36,029 nt of DNA from Chara braunii (lineage: Eukaryota > Streptophyta > Charophyceae > Charales > Characeae): assembly GCA_003427395.1 (NCBI GenBank), contig BFEA01000042.1:905890-941918 (forward strand), given 5' to 3'. Both the position numbers and the translations under genes were made by a program. The notes under the pieces are model-generated. The model made no database searches. It was not told the origin of the DNA and saw only the letters and a program-made list of their open reading frames with translations. Below are positions 1 to 8,860 of the stretch, one piece after another (the stretch's first letter is position 1; each line of letters begins with the position of its first letter).

Positions 1-6
1 TGACAT

Positions 7-8
<2 letters not shown>

Positions 9-49
<41 letters not shown>

Positions 50-75
50 TTCCGCGTTCGACCGAACGTCGGAAC
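9..75 (-). repeat. Poly-A tail (T39 on plus) next to a 27-bp palindrome
   Basis: Plus-strand T39 at 9-47 is directly followed by an imperfect palindrome at 49-75 (arms GTTCCG.CGTTCG and CGAACGTCGGAAC). Read on the minus strand this is a stem-loop followed by a long A-tail, the usual 3' end of a retroposed sequence. The body of that retroposon cannot be assigned with confidence. Confidence 0.45.
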
Positions 76-184
76 GCGTCGAGAGGGGTCCCAAATGTTT
101 GGGCGTTCGGGTTCGGGTGTTCGGCCCGTCCCAAAAGCCGGCAACCCTGATTATTATTATTATTATTATTTTTTTTTTTTTTTT

Positions 185-244
185 GATTTATGTGTGTCAT
201 CCTTGCGCAGGGGCCATAATCTTCTCTGTATCGTTCCAATTTTA
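185..244 (-). pseudogene. U6 snRNA retropseudogene fragment with A-tail
   Basis: Read on the minus strand, 244 to 185 matches the central part of plant U6 snRNA: TAAAATTGG, GGAACGATACAGAGAAG (intact ACAGAGA box), TGGCCCCTGCGCAAGGATGACAC, ending in AAATC as in plants. Three bases are missing after GATTA, which removes the catalytic AGC triad. The 5' hairpin region and the natural 3' end are absent. The fragment is followed at once by A16 and then (TAA)n on the minus strand (plus 151-184), so it looks copied from a 3'-truncated RNA and inserted by LINE-type machinery. Its 5' side is fused to unrelated repeat DNA (245-441). It is not a functional U6 gene. Identity rests on recall of the very conserved U6 sequence. 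Confidence 0.85.
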
Positions 245-441
245 ACCCATAAGCTGAAATACATGCCAAAATGCCCCTGAAACACGAAGGTAGAGCGGAA
301 TGCCCGTTTGGCCCAACATCTTTGTGTTATGCCCCTGTGAGGCAGGTGTGCAAATTTGCAATCTAGACCTCTCAAACTTTTGGGTTTTGATCTTTTGCAA
401 TCGGGCTTAAAAGAAGTTATTGATAGGTGAGTAAACATCAT
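245..441. repeat. Dispersed repeat fragment related to 10,077-10,260
   Basis: Two blocks recur around 10.1-10.25 kb. One is TTTTGCAA.CGGGCTTA..AGAAGTT (391-416, compare 10,083-10,108). The other is GGGCATTCCGCTCTAC in reverse complement (291-310, compare 10,221-10,237). Their relative orientation differs between the two loci, so at least one locus has been rearranged. No coding potential is visible. Confidence 0.5.
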
Positions 442-566
442 CTCATATGCAAAAAATCATCACGAATTTCACTGAAGCAAAACACATGTTTCACTGAAGC
501 AAAATTTGCATAGAAATCCACACATGACAATGTTTCTCAGTACACAACTTGAAGGTACTCGTGATT

Positions 567-626
567 GCAATGCGCCGGCGAGTAAAGGCTACCCCTGCAA
601 TGCGTCGGCGGGTAATGGCTACCCCG
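567..626. repeat. 30-bp direct repeat, two copies
   Basis: GCAATGCG.CGGCG.GTAA.GGCTACCCC occurs at 567-596 and again immediately at 597-625 with about four differences. The rest of 445-1100 holds no gene I can support; the short open frames there have no recognisable domain. Confidence 0.6.
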
Positions 627-1101
627 ACCGGTTTCGACCGCCGCCAACGCGGTCATCCTCAGGGGATTCCACCTCACATCTCCCTCGTCATTTCCCACGT
701 TCCACCAACCCACCACCGCTGCTGTCCGCTGACCATCTCCGGAGACACGCAGCGGTCCGACAGCGTAGGACTCGGAAAAGGACACAGGCTCACGCAATCA
801 TTGTTGATATAGTTATCCGTATTCGTACGCCTACTACTTGTTCAAAGTCTAAAACAGTCTCACAACTTCTACTTGCCCGAAGCCTCAATTCGCGACATTT
901 CGTAAGTAACATGTTCGAGTCCCAACTGGCATAGCACGCAGTATCACAGTCCTGCCTATCCTCGTTGGTTTGAGGCCCAAACCGACCTCTCACTCCCGAC
1001 GGTACTCGAAAACGCCAGTATGAATACCTCCAAACTGTTATAAATCAAAACACTGGACTCTACTCCACAGGTTGTCGGTTTGAGGCTCAGCTCGACTGTC
1101 T

Positions 1102-1259
1102 GGTACTACTAGATACCAAACACCAAACAGCAAACGAGCAGCACATGTACACCATCTACAACATTACCCTGTCACAGCATGGTACTACTAGATACCAAAC
1201 ACCAAACAACAAACGAGCACCACATGTACAACATCCACAACATTACCCTGTCATAGCAT
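1102..1259. repeat. 79-bp tandem duplication
   Basis: GGTACTACTAGATACCAAAC begins both at 1102 and at 1181, and similarity runs for the whole 79-bp unit with a handful of substitutions. It lies just beyond the 3' (RT) end of the Penelope-like element. The remaining DNA to 1475 shows nothing recognisable. Confidence 0.75.
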
Positions 1260-1475
1260 TCTACACAGCTCCAAAAGTAAAACGACTTACAAACGCAGAA
1301 CAAAACAAAATACAGAACAAAATGCAGACCTGCCCAACCCTTTCCCTATATCTTACTAACTATAGTAAACACCCAAACGTGAAAGCATCATTTACAGGCT
1401 AAATGATCCCATCTCCTGGTCGAACAACTCACAGCAAATCGATTACACAGAAGACATGTCAATACATCATGTCAC

Positions 1476-2672
1476 TTAGTCAAACAACCATATGCAAATC
1501 GATTCCCACATCCGATTTTTTCCCTTCGGAAATCTTCGCAGAACTCTTTCAAAGAAGTTCTTTGGACACTTCTTAATGCGGGGTTCTCTCTTAATGGTGA
1601 GCACTTGCATTGGAATTTCCTCCCGTATTGTTGTATTTCTGTCGATACGGTGCAAGTAACTAGCTATCACTGCACTCTTCTGCTGCTTGCTCCCCCAAGA
1701 GTTATAGTCTTGTCCATTCTTAAATTCGAGCTTCTCGTTGCCCCACATACCCTCCTCGTTCTTGGATAGCTGGACACTGCCAATGTATGGAAAATGCTTG
1801 CTAATCCTCATCTCCATCTTCAAAAACTTCCACGAATTTCCGTTGTCGTCAGTTCTTTTAATCTTTAAGTTCTTCGGGAAACACTTCTCGAAGGAAACCT
1901 TGATCCTTTCCACATCTTCGTCATTGTCACTTTGTGACAGGACGATCAGACTCACATCATCCATGAGTCTAAGCCCGAAGATATCCCAACGAAGGTTTCC
2001 CATGCTGCTCAGGAACTTGTACTCTGCGTAGGCACACATAATGCACGCCAGAGGTGGGCTAGTTCCTTTACCCATTGGGATTCCCACAACTTGTCTAAGT
2101 AATACTCCATTCGCTCTTGTATACGTGTGCTTAAGCTCGAATTTCACGAACTCCACGATCTGTGTCAAATCGATCTCCTTCCAATGATCATCTCCGGTTG
2201 TGTGTCCATAGCTGCTTCCCTTGCCCCTTGGATAAACTCTCACATACTTCCTGCCTTTACTCACGTGGTAGTCCACTAACCACTCCACTGACTTAACGAT
2301 CTCCTTGTGAGGTAGTCTGTTGAACATGTTTTTCATGTCGTATGACCTCGAGAGAAGTTTGCAACCTCTTTTCATACGGCGCTGCAGTCTGCGGTTGAAA
2401 ACGTCAATCTTCGATGCTACCGTTGAGACAGATCTCAGATTGAAGTGCCAGTCGCTTGGCAGGGTGAACAACATGTGATTCAGCGCTCTTGACATATTCT
2501 TCCCCGTCTTGATAGTCGACTCTGAATATGTTGGGCAGATTGGATGAAATCTGCTCAAATCTTTATGCTTTGGTAGCACGTAGGCATCTCCGAAGTCACC
2601 CTGCCCGTCCCATTTGACACTTAGTTGTAGGTTGCGTAGCTTGATCTCTGCTTTCATCTGCGTCTTGACCAC
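1476..2672 (-). pseudogene. Reverse transcriptase domain of the Penelope-like element
   Basis: The product would make cDNA from the element RNA at a nicked target. Within this 398-codon segment motif A is YDMKNMF (Asp at about residue 112), motif B is GIPMGKGTSPP (about 197-207), motif C is LMDD (236-239, both catalytic Asp kept) and motif D/E is SWKFLKMEM. RFHPICPT near residue 41 matches the RPI region of Penelope/TERT-like RTs. The C-terminal part (EEIPMQVLTIKREP onward) fits a thumb region. The segment is in frame with the upstream ones after the TGA at 2685. The first codon here is GTG, so it is not an independent start. It ends at a TAA at 1476, presumably the true end of the protein. 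RT catalytic residues look intact. Confidence 0.82.
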
Positions 2673-2684
2673 CTCCTCAGTTCT

Positions 2685-2906
2685 TCAAGTTGTTTCAACC
2701 ACGTATCCTTCACTCCTCACAAACATATCCAACATAGCTTCAAAGTACACCTTAGGACACATCATCAGACTTTCTCCTATGTTTCTGTCTAACGGTATTA
2801 CCACCAGCCCTTTCAGCTTTACTTTCACCTGTTCCACTTCCCGCGTCGTCAAGTACTTGGTCCGCTCCGTTCGAAGGCCGGTCAAACACTTGTTAACCTC
2901 ACACAC
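2685..2906 (-). pseudogene. RT-proximal segment (DKG-like region) of the Penelope-like element
   Basis: This 73-codon stretch lies between the TAG at 2922 and the TGA at 2685 in the same frame as its neighbours. It contains VVIPLDRNIGESLMMCP, which sits where Penelope RTs have their DKG/DKN motif ahead of RT motif 1. The Lys/Gly reads Arg-Asn here. It has no initiation codon of its own and is simply part of the interrupted long protein. Confidence 0.7.
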
Positions 2907-2921
2907 TTCGACAACAGTCTT

Positions 2922-3941
2922 CTAGTCTCTGCTGTTAACCCATCCTTCAAAAGCCGTGCCGATCTCTTCGCACAACATCTGACTCATGTCTTGATAGTCG
3001 GATGTTGGAATGTTGTTCGTGTTGCAGATCATTAGGTGAATACCCGCCAACTCCTGTAGTCGGAACTGCACGTGTTCTCCTATCCTTGGATAGGGAAGAC
3101 CTGCGCAACAGCAGGTCTGCATTTCAGCTTTAGCGAAACGTCGCTGATTCTGCAGCATGCTCGAGACTGACGAGTTATCAACCCATACCGTTCGAACAGT
3201 ATTACGTGCTTCCTTCTTCACACAGACTGGTAGATCTAATCCCTCGATCTTGTCGTTCACCACCTTCCTAACCTCGGCTAACTTCATCCGATCGTCAAAC
3301 TTAAGACGTACGGTCAAACACGAATTAGCATGCCAACCGTACTCGACCTTGATTATCCTCACGATAATCCTTCGTAGATAGGCTGTAGTAGATTTCTTCT
3401 GAAAATCCTTCGCGGCGTCTTTCAACCTCATCAGTTCTTTCAGACTTCGCCCTCTTAGACACTCCACTCGACCCGGGTTCCGTAGTATCGACACAAGAAA
3501 AGACTTGTCTGGTCCGATCTTCGGCTTCCATCGTCTCAGATAACACACCTCCACTTCTCCTCCCGTTTCAAAAACTTGTTTACATGCAGATAGTTTTTCC
3601 CGTTTCCCATTCGCCTTCACCACGGTAAGCCCAAATGCCTTGCGTATCGATTTCCAACCCCCGCTCCATTGATTTCCTCCACTGAGGTAAAGATGAAAAC
3701 ATCTGTGATCTTTCTCCTCCTTATCTTGAAGAAAACGGAAAACGTCAAAGTTCCAGTCATCCGTCTCATTGCTACGGATACACATAGGTATAACCTTCTT
3801 CGACTCACAATGATCACGTTGTATAGCTTTATGCCTCGTTTGTTCACCTTTCCCTTTTCTCTTACGCCCTCCGTTTTTTTTCTTCTTCTTCGACACCCTC
3901 CCACTCATGTTCAAGACCGGACTCCAGTGTTGAATGAACAT
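2922..3941 (-). pseudogene. Middle region of the Penelope-like protein, including the GIY-YIG C-terminal residues
   Basis: The segment has 339 codons. Its first residues complete the GIY-YIG fold. Just after the TAA at 3963 the frame reads LLETMFIQHWSPVLN, with a Glu (codon 3947-3945) and a terminal Asn in the positions expected for the catalytic Glu helix and final strand. Next comes a very basic stretch (SKKKKKNGGRKRKGKG), a likely nucleic-acid-binding or nuclear-localisation patch. A long region without a named domain follows, then a Cys cluster QTCCCAGLPYP (about 3090-3122) before the RT. The ATG at 3941 lies inside the nuclease domain and is unlikely to be a natural start. Confidence 0.7.
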
Positions 3942-3962
3942 CGTTTCCAGGAGTACCAGGTC

Positions 3963-4322
3963 TTACGCAAAACAGGAATCGACTGGAATTAGAACGTACG
4001 ATTCAACCCCAAATGCTCTCCACCATCGGTATAGGTGATTATTCTTCTCTCCTCGATTATAGACTGACACATGTTCCCTCCATCGCACACGCGTGTCCCG
4101 ACCAGTTTTGCCTACGTATTGCGCTCGACAAAATGGTGATGTCAGCACATACACGCACCCCGTAATATTATTGAAAATGTCGACGCCCCCTAACTCACAC
4201 AGGCTAATCCAGGAATCTACGCATTTCTCCAGCCATCTAATCTGTCCTCGTAGAGCTAGCATCATCACGACGATGCGATAGATGACATCCAAGTCCGAGT
4301 TCGACTTACCCTCCCTTCGCAT
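3963..4322 (-). pseudogene. GIY-YIG endonuclease N-terminal part of the Penelope-like element
   Basis: The segment has 119 codons and starts at an ATG. The GIY motif reads GCVYVL (residues 55-60), YIG reads YVG (69-71), and the following basic helix is KTGRDTRVRWREH with the conserved Arg. HLYRWWRAFG and SYVLIPVDSC continue the fold. A TAA follows, and the catalytic Glu lies six codons beyond it in the same frame, so the nuclease is split. In elements of this type the enzyme nicks target DNA to prime reverse transcription. Residues 1-50 have no motif I recognise. Confidence 0.8.
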
Positions 4323-4329
4323 AGAGACA

Positions 4330-4880
4330 ACCCATCTGCCGGCAACGCTTCCCGTAGGAAAAGTGTCATCGCAGAGCTTATACTAACCCAAAAGTAAAAC
4401 CTTTGGATTCCAAAAGTCAATACTTGTCTAACTCCCTGGTTTAGCAAAAAATTGGGCACCACTTCCTTTAGAGAGGAAGACTTCCCAGATTTATACCAAG
4501 TCAGATAAAAAGTGTTAGTCCAAAGACATAATTTCAACCAACTTCTTAGATTTGTAGAAATTTCGGCAGCGCTTCCCGTAGAGAAAGTGCTAGTCCAAGA
4601 CTTATACCAAGCTAAGTTTAGAATCTGAAATGACTTTGATCCTTCAAGGCCCAATTTTGTCTAACTCCCTGAATTTGTAAAAAAAAATAGGGCAACACTT
4701 CCTTTAGAAAAGGAGGCCTCCCAGATTCTTACTAAGTCAAAAAGCCACCAAGACTGAATTCTGAAGAAGACAAAGTTTTGACTAACTTCTTGATTTTGTA
4801 GAAATTTCGGCAACGCTTCCCGTAGAGAAAGTGGCTTACCAAGATTTATACAAGACCAAGTATAACAAAAGAACCCAGAA
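4330..4880. repeat. Dimeric tandem repeat (~117-bp monomers, ~235-bp dimers)
   Basis: Two diverged monomer types alternate. Type 2 carries CGGCAACGCTTCCCGTAGAG (near 4340, 4568, 4809). Type 1 carries GGGCAACACTTCCTTTAGA (near 4455, 4690). Monomer spacing is about 112-124 bp and same-type spacing about 229-241 bp. Each monomer is preceded by an AACT(C/T)C(C/T)T...TTTGTA block and followed by AGA(T/C)TTATACCAAG. The array stops within about 20 bp of the Penelope-like ATG. No gene is visible in it; 4,880-5,140 shows nothing further. Confidence 0.7.
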
Positions 4881-5141
4881 AATGCAAAAATCGATCTAAG
4901 AAAAAAACTTAGCACAGAAAACGCAGGAATTGACGCTAACTCCTATGGCTCTAGCACGTGGCGAGCAACTACAGCAACTACCTATCAAATTGAAACTCAG
5001 ACTAAGTAGTGGCATCACCCAGTCATATGCAGGTCAAACCACAAAGGTAAGTACTCTCACCATCCCCAAGTTAGCTTAGCAAACAATAGTTCATAGTCTT
5101 TCAATGATTTACCCCTTATACCCAGCTTACATAGGGCATAA

Positions 5142-5629
5142 GGCTAGACCACCCAAACTTATGGAACATGTCTAGCCTAGCCATGAAGTATACACAAACA
5201 CAGGGCACAACAACTTTTCTCTTCTTTGGGCATATGACCAGACCACCCTGGTCGCCCTGAACTATTTAAGTATCCAAAATTTATATAATTGTCTACACTT
5301 AGTCTTTTGAGGTAGTATATAACTAAACCGATCATCTTCAGCTCAAGACTCAGTCTGCCCCTTCGTACCACAAGTTTATTCTGAGTTAATACTCTCTTCA
5401 GTTGGTGATAAGCTATAGTCAGACCACCCAAACTTATGGAACCCTGTCTGACTAGCCTGTTCATATATAGTATAATAGTAAAGTATAACAAAGTTATAAC
5501 CTTCTGGTTCCAGCATGTGCGAGGCATTGGACCAAGACCACCCAAACTTATGGAACATGTCTGGTTCTCTAGTCAATACAAAATAAAACACCGCACTGAG
5601 CCTTCCCAAACTTATGAAACTGGCCCAGC
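5142..5629. repeat. Family of hairpins with conserved loop and covarying stems
   Basis: Four hairpins share the loop CACCCAAACTTATGGAACAT or a near copy: 5142-5177 (stem GGCTAGAC/GTCTAGCC), 5417-5453 (AGTCAGAC/GTCTGACT), 5531-5565 (ACC-A-AGAC/GTCT-GGT) and 5596-5628 (CTG-A-GCC/GGC-C-CAG). A short relative at 5236-5253 is GACCAG/CTGGTC around ACCACC. The stems differ in sequence but keep pairing, while the loop is almost constant. The strand of any transcript is unknown. The rest of 4,880-5,800 holds nothing else recognisable. Confidence 0.75.
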
Positions 5630-5801
5630 CTTTGGTTGACCCAGTCAAACTTAATGCAGTACAGTGTTTTTCCCACCCTTCCCCTATATGCAATCCCACA
5701 ATTTGCTTTCAGTCAAGAAATAAATTTGAAACTAACATTATACATGCATTCCTTTACTTAGTCTGGTTAGGTCCTGAAGAAAAAACAAAAGTCATAGGGA
5801 C

Positions 5802-6730
5802 ATGCATGCATACATCAATCAAGCTACGGGGGGATATGCAAACAAGGGTATAGTGGGTTGTACAGATAGAGATGGTTTACCTGATGGTTCCCTGCCTCCA
5901 GAACCTCGCCTAGGTTCCGACAGAGCTCCTGCAATCGGTGGGATGACTCCCCACAGAGTCTTGATGCGGTCCTACGAGTTGCAATCCCGCCTGCCGCCTT
6001 CCTCTCGTAACCAATAGACCAGACTTAGAGTGAGAAAGGCAGATAGAGAAGGTATTGAGACTCTCAGATCCAAGGAGGGTGCGCTCAAACTCGCGAGAGA
6101 GGGCCTTGTTGTTTTCAATCGCCTGAGGGCCCCGCAATGGCGGCCAACTGACAGCTTGGTCAACGAAGTCGAACTGCCGCAGTAACCCCTCCTGACGATC
6201 TCCTACTCGTAGCACCAAGCTCCCTCCCCAAGTCCAACTACTCCTCTAAGCCCAACTGCAGCTGCCCAACACCCTGTATCCGCCCTTATGTGCCACAACA
6301 GTAGTTGTAGCTAGCCGCAGCAGCAGTCCGTACATAGAGCCAACGCGCAGCCCGCCTGTAATCGACAGCAACAGTTGGTACGCAGTCCACCTCAACAGCA
6401 GCTGCCAGCAGCAGCAGCCGTAGTCTGCGCAACGTCTATCAGCCCTGCAGCAGCATGCCGCGATCAATAGTGTCCAGTATGCAGTAGTGGATTGTGTACA
6501 ATACACAGCAGTAGACCCTCCCTAGTAGCAATCGCAGTCATCGGCAGCAGCATACCGTCCCCTGCAGCAGCAGTAGTCACGCCAATAGGCAGTAATTCGT
6601 ACGCGGTACAGAGCGGCGGCCAAAAGCAATGGTAGCAGCCAACAACAGCCACAACCTGCACACAGTCCACAAACGCAACAGGAGTCAACTGCAGCCGTTT
6701 GCCCCCGCCTGCAACACCCAACAATTCGTG
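5802..6730 (+). pseudogene. Decayed coding remnant, Gln/Ala-rich
   Basis: A frame from 5802 reads sensibly as protein (DGSLPPEPRLGSDRAPAIG, then MTPHRVLMRSYELQ). It continues past a TAG at 6015 with KADREGIETLRSKEGALKLA and LRAPQWRPTDSLVNEVELPQ before breaking up near 6182. From about 6245 the DNA is dense in CAG triplets with many TAG interruptions, as expected from a Gln-rich stretch in which CAG has mutated to TAG. I recognise no family; a retroelement gag-like or expanded lineage-specific protein is possible. Low certainty. Confidence 0.3.
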
Positions 6731-6802
6731 GCGATATGGCGCAGTGCGCAGTAGTCAGTAGGTAAATCCCATCCGTTCAATGGGCTGGGCACTACAGCCG
6801 GT

Positions 6803-7379
6803 GTGAGTCCGCCTTCCGGCTCCGCTGCCCCTTCCCCTGCTCCTTTGCTCAACAGGCCGCGCAACTCGTCGGCTGACATAACTCATAATTTCGTGGTTGG
6901 TTATGCTCAGCTCCAACAACTGATAGTTGGACTGCTCACTCGCCAGCAAATGACCAGCTCCCTCGCACTCGTCACTCATGACCAGTGCTCAGTGCAGGTA
7001 AGTATGTTCTTTCTATACCTATCACCCCTCTTACTCGTGTATTCCGGCCGCTGGGCAGGCCGCAGACGAGCACAACGAGGAGGAATCTCCCGTAGGAGCG
7101 CGGCGTGATAGCCTGTTGCAGTTCGCCTCGATCTCTTATGCACTCCAGAACGTGGTTCGCCCTTTGATCCCTTTGACAGCTTTGGTGTTCAATTGTTCTC
7201 ACATCGGGGTGAAAACTCTCCCTCTTACTCTGTTCACTCCGCCCCTTACTATTTTATACATCAAAAGGATCGGGTCAAAATCCCGGCCAGATCCTCACAA
7301 CTTTTGCGTCTCCATGCTGGCGAATAGGCAACATCTCCTCACACTTCCCCTCCTCTCAAACACTCAGAGAGAAAAATAG
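6803..7379 (+). pseudogene. Possible two-exon coding remnant
   Basis: The frame at 6803-6997 (PPSGSAAPSPAPLLNRPRN, then HNFVVGYAQLQQLIVGLL) ends at a strong donor, CAG/GTAAGT at 6998. An acceptor GGGCAG at 7058 would remove a 61-bp phase-0 intron and continue with AADEHNEEESPVGARRDSL and QFASISYALQNV before losing the frame after about 7200. Splicing is inference from the consensus sites only. No domain is recognised. The opposite strand of part of this interval may instead belong to the minus-strand gag-like remnant. Confidence 0.25.
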
Positions 7380-7961
7380 TAGCAACTCTCAACACTATGC
7401 GGAATCACCACGATAGGAATCTTCCACCACAATACTAAAAGATACACTAACACTCCAATAGTTTCGTCCTCCCGGGCGCAACTTCACTCCTTCATAGTAT
7501 ATACACAACAACTCCCCTCCTAGATCTTGTTCCACCATCTAATTCGCAATACTCTAAACCTTATGCGGTGTTCATTGTTTCACTTGACTTCGTCGCGAAT
7601 CAGATGAGTCCCCAGCTACTAATCCTCTCTACCCTTTCTCACCGCGCAGCCCCTACCTTATGTTTCCACTAGCTCGCTGCCCTATAGCCGAATCTAACTC
7701 CACTATCACCTTCGCCCAACCCAAAATCTCAAGACCGAGCCTGCTCTTGCCCGATCTCGTTCGGGAATGGGAGGGATACGTACCCTTTCTACCTTCGCCC
7801 ATCTCGCTTTACCGTCTCCTCGCTTCTAAGGTACCTGGCGCCAGTTTGGGCCATATTCATCTTCTCCTGCATACCGCGCAACTCACCTTTTTACTACCCT
7901 CTAATCCATTAATCTAAACTCCAAACTAAGCTTATCATCGCACTCGCCCATGACTGAACCT
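7380..7961. other. Region with only faint minus-strand coding traces
   Basis: No intact gene. On the minus strand short stretches such as GGELLCIYYEGVKLRPGGR and YWSVSVSFSIVVEDSYRGD, around 7400-7530, look protein-like and would lie downstream of the gag-like remnant at 7962-8645, but stops and shifts are frequent. Confidence 0.25.
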
Positions 7962-8645
7962 CTAGAATGACCCTTCCCTCACCCCATTCCGTAGAAAAAG
8001 AGAGCAAGATACTCGTCTTCTGTTTCTTCCTAAACTCGCGTCCGAGAACCACCGCGCAGTCTCCTCTCTACTAACCTCCTGTTTCGCTACTCTAACTCCC
8101 AATCTACTCCCACCAGTAGATTCGCCCAACCTTATAACCTCTGACTCGCATCTACCCTTGTCCAAAGCTATGGACTATCTCGCGCGCCCTCCTGCACAGT
8201 GTGTACTGCCTCAAGTAGCACGTCCATTGACCCCTCTGTCGAACCCTGGACTGGCTGGCCACTGGCTGTCGGTAGTCCCTCCTCAACCGAGGGTGACATG
8301 GTAGGACCTGCTGTTACCGTGGGCAGAACAGCAAGTTCCGTAGGGGCTATGAACTCGAAGGCTTCCCTCTCTGCTTCCCTCTTGGCCTTAGCCTCCTCCG
8401 ACTCCAAAATGACCCTCCCCATTGGTGCTTCTTGCTGAGGTTCAGCCGCGGGTGGTTGTTCTGGTACGCCACTTCCTGGCTGCCTCTGCTCTCCCTGCCT
8501 GCTGCTCTCTGCCCCATCCATGCGGCCTCGACACTGCTGCCTCAAATCCTGAATAATGGCGGCATGACCAGCCACCAAAGCCCTGAGTTCGTGAACTTCC
8601 GCCTCGACGGCCTCTAACCGTACCCCAAGGCTCGCCTCCCTCTAC
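7962..8645 (-). pseudogene. Gag-like coiled-coil / Pro-Gln-rich remnant
   Basis: The minus-strand frame from about 8640 reads REASLGVRLEAVEAEVHELR, then ALVAGHAAIIQDLRQQ, a heptad-like coiled coil. A Gln/Pro-rich stretch (QPGSGVPEQPPAAEPQQEAP) and an acidic/basic helix (ESEEAKAKREAEREAFEF) follow, ending near 8168. It is preceded by a TAG directly upstream of the coil (about 8643). A +/- shift near 8165 continues as DKGRCESEVIRLGESTGG to 7962. The architecture resembles the N-terminal part of an LTR-retrotransposon gag, but no pol is present. The family assignment is inference. Confidence 0.4.
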
Positions 8646-8860
8646 TTAGGCGCCTGCAGTTACTAGGCATCCTCACTAGCTTGCCCACTTTGCGCGGTGG
8701 CCTCCTCGCACCCCACACCGTACGTAGGGCCACCAACGATCACTTGTCCCAAACAAGAACACCTTTTACTCCTAATACAAAAATCAGGCCGGCCGTTTTA
8801 ATCACCCGCGCGCCTTAATCTCGCGCGCCCACACCCGCTGTACTCTGATCCAGCATCCTA
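8646..8860. other. Spacer between two gag-like remnants
   Basis: GC-rich DNA with GCGCGCC-type words and no gene or repeat that I can support. Confidence 0.3.

Larger units (their letters stand above)
1476..4322 (-). mobile_element. Penelope-like retroelement with N-terminal GIY-YIG endonuclease
   Basis: One minus-strand frame of 949 codons encodes, in order, a GIY-YIG nuclease, a basic linker and Cys-rich middle, a fingers-type region and a reverse transcriptase. All segments are in the same frame; the only interruptions are TAA (3963-3965), TAG (2922-2924) and TGA (2685-2687). Classical Penelope elements carry GIY-YIG after the RT. The permuted order seen here is that of the Naiad/Chlamys group described in green algae, protists and invertebrates. 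No long flanking repeats or target-site duplication could be defined. The 5' side abuts a tandem repeat (4330-4880). This is an inactive copy, but apparently young, because no frameshift is present. Confidence 0.8.

Noticed and set aside
3963-3965. Programmed read-through between GIY-YIG and the rest
   Set aside because: The stop lies inside the nuclease fold, between the YIG strand and the catalytic Glu, and two further stops follow; mutation is simpler.
4330-5629. CRISPR-like array
   Set aside because: Repeats are either whole tandem monomers or hairpins at irregular spacing in a eukaryotic transposon-rich context; no spacers of uniform length and no cas genes.
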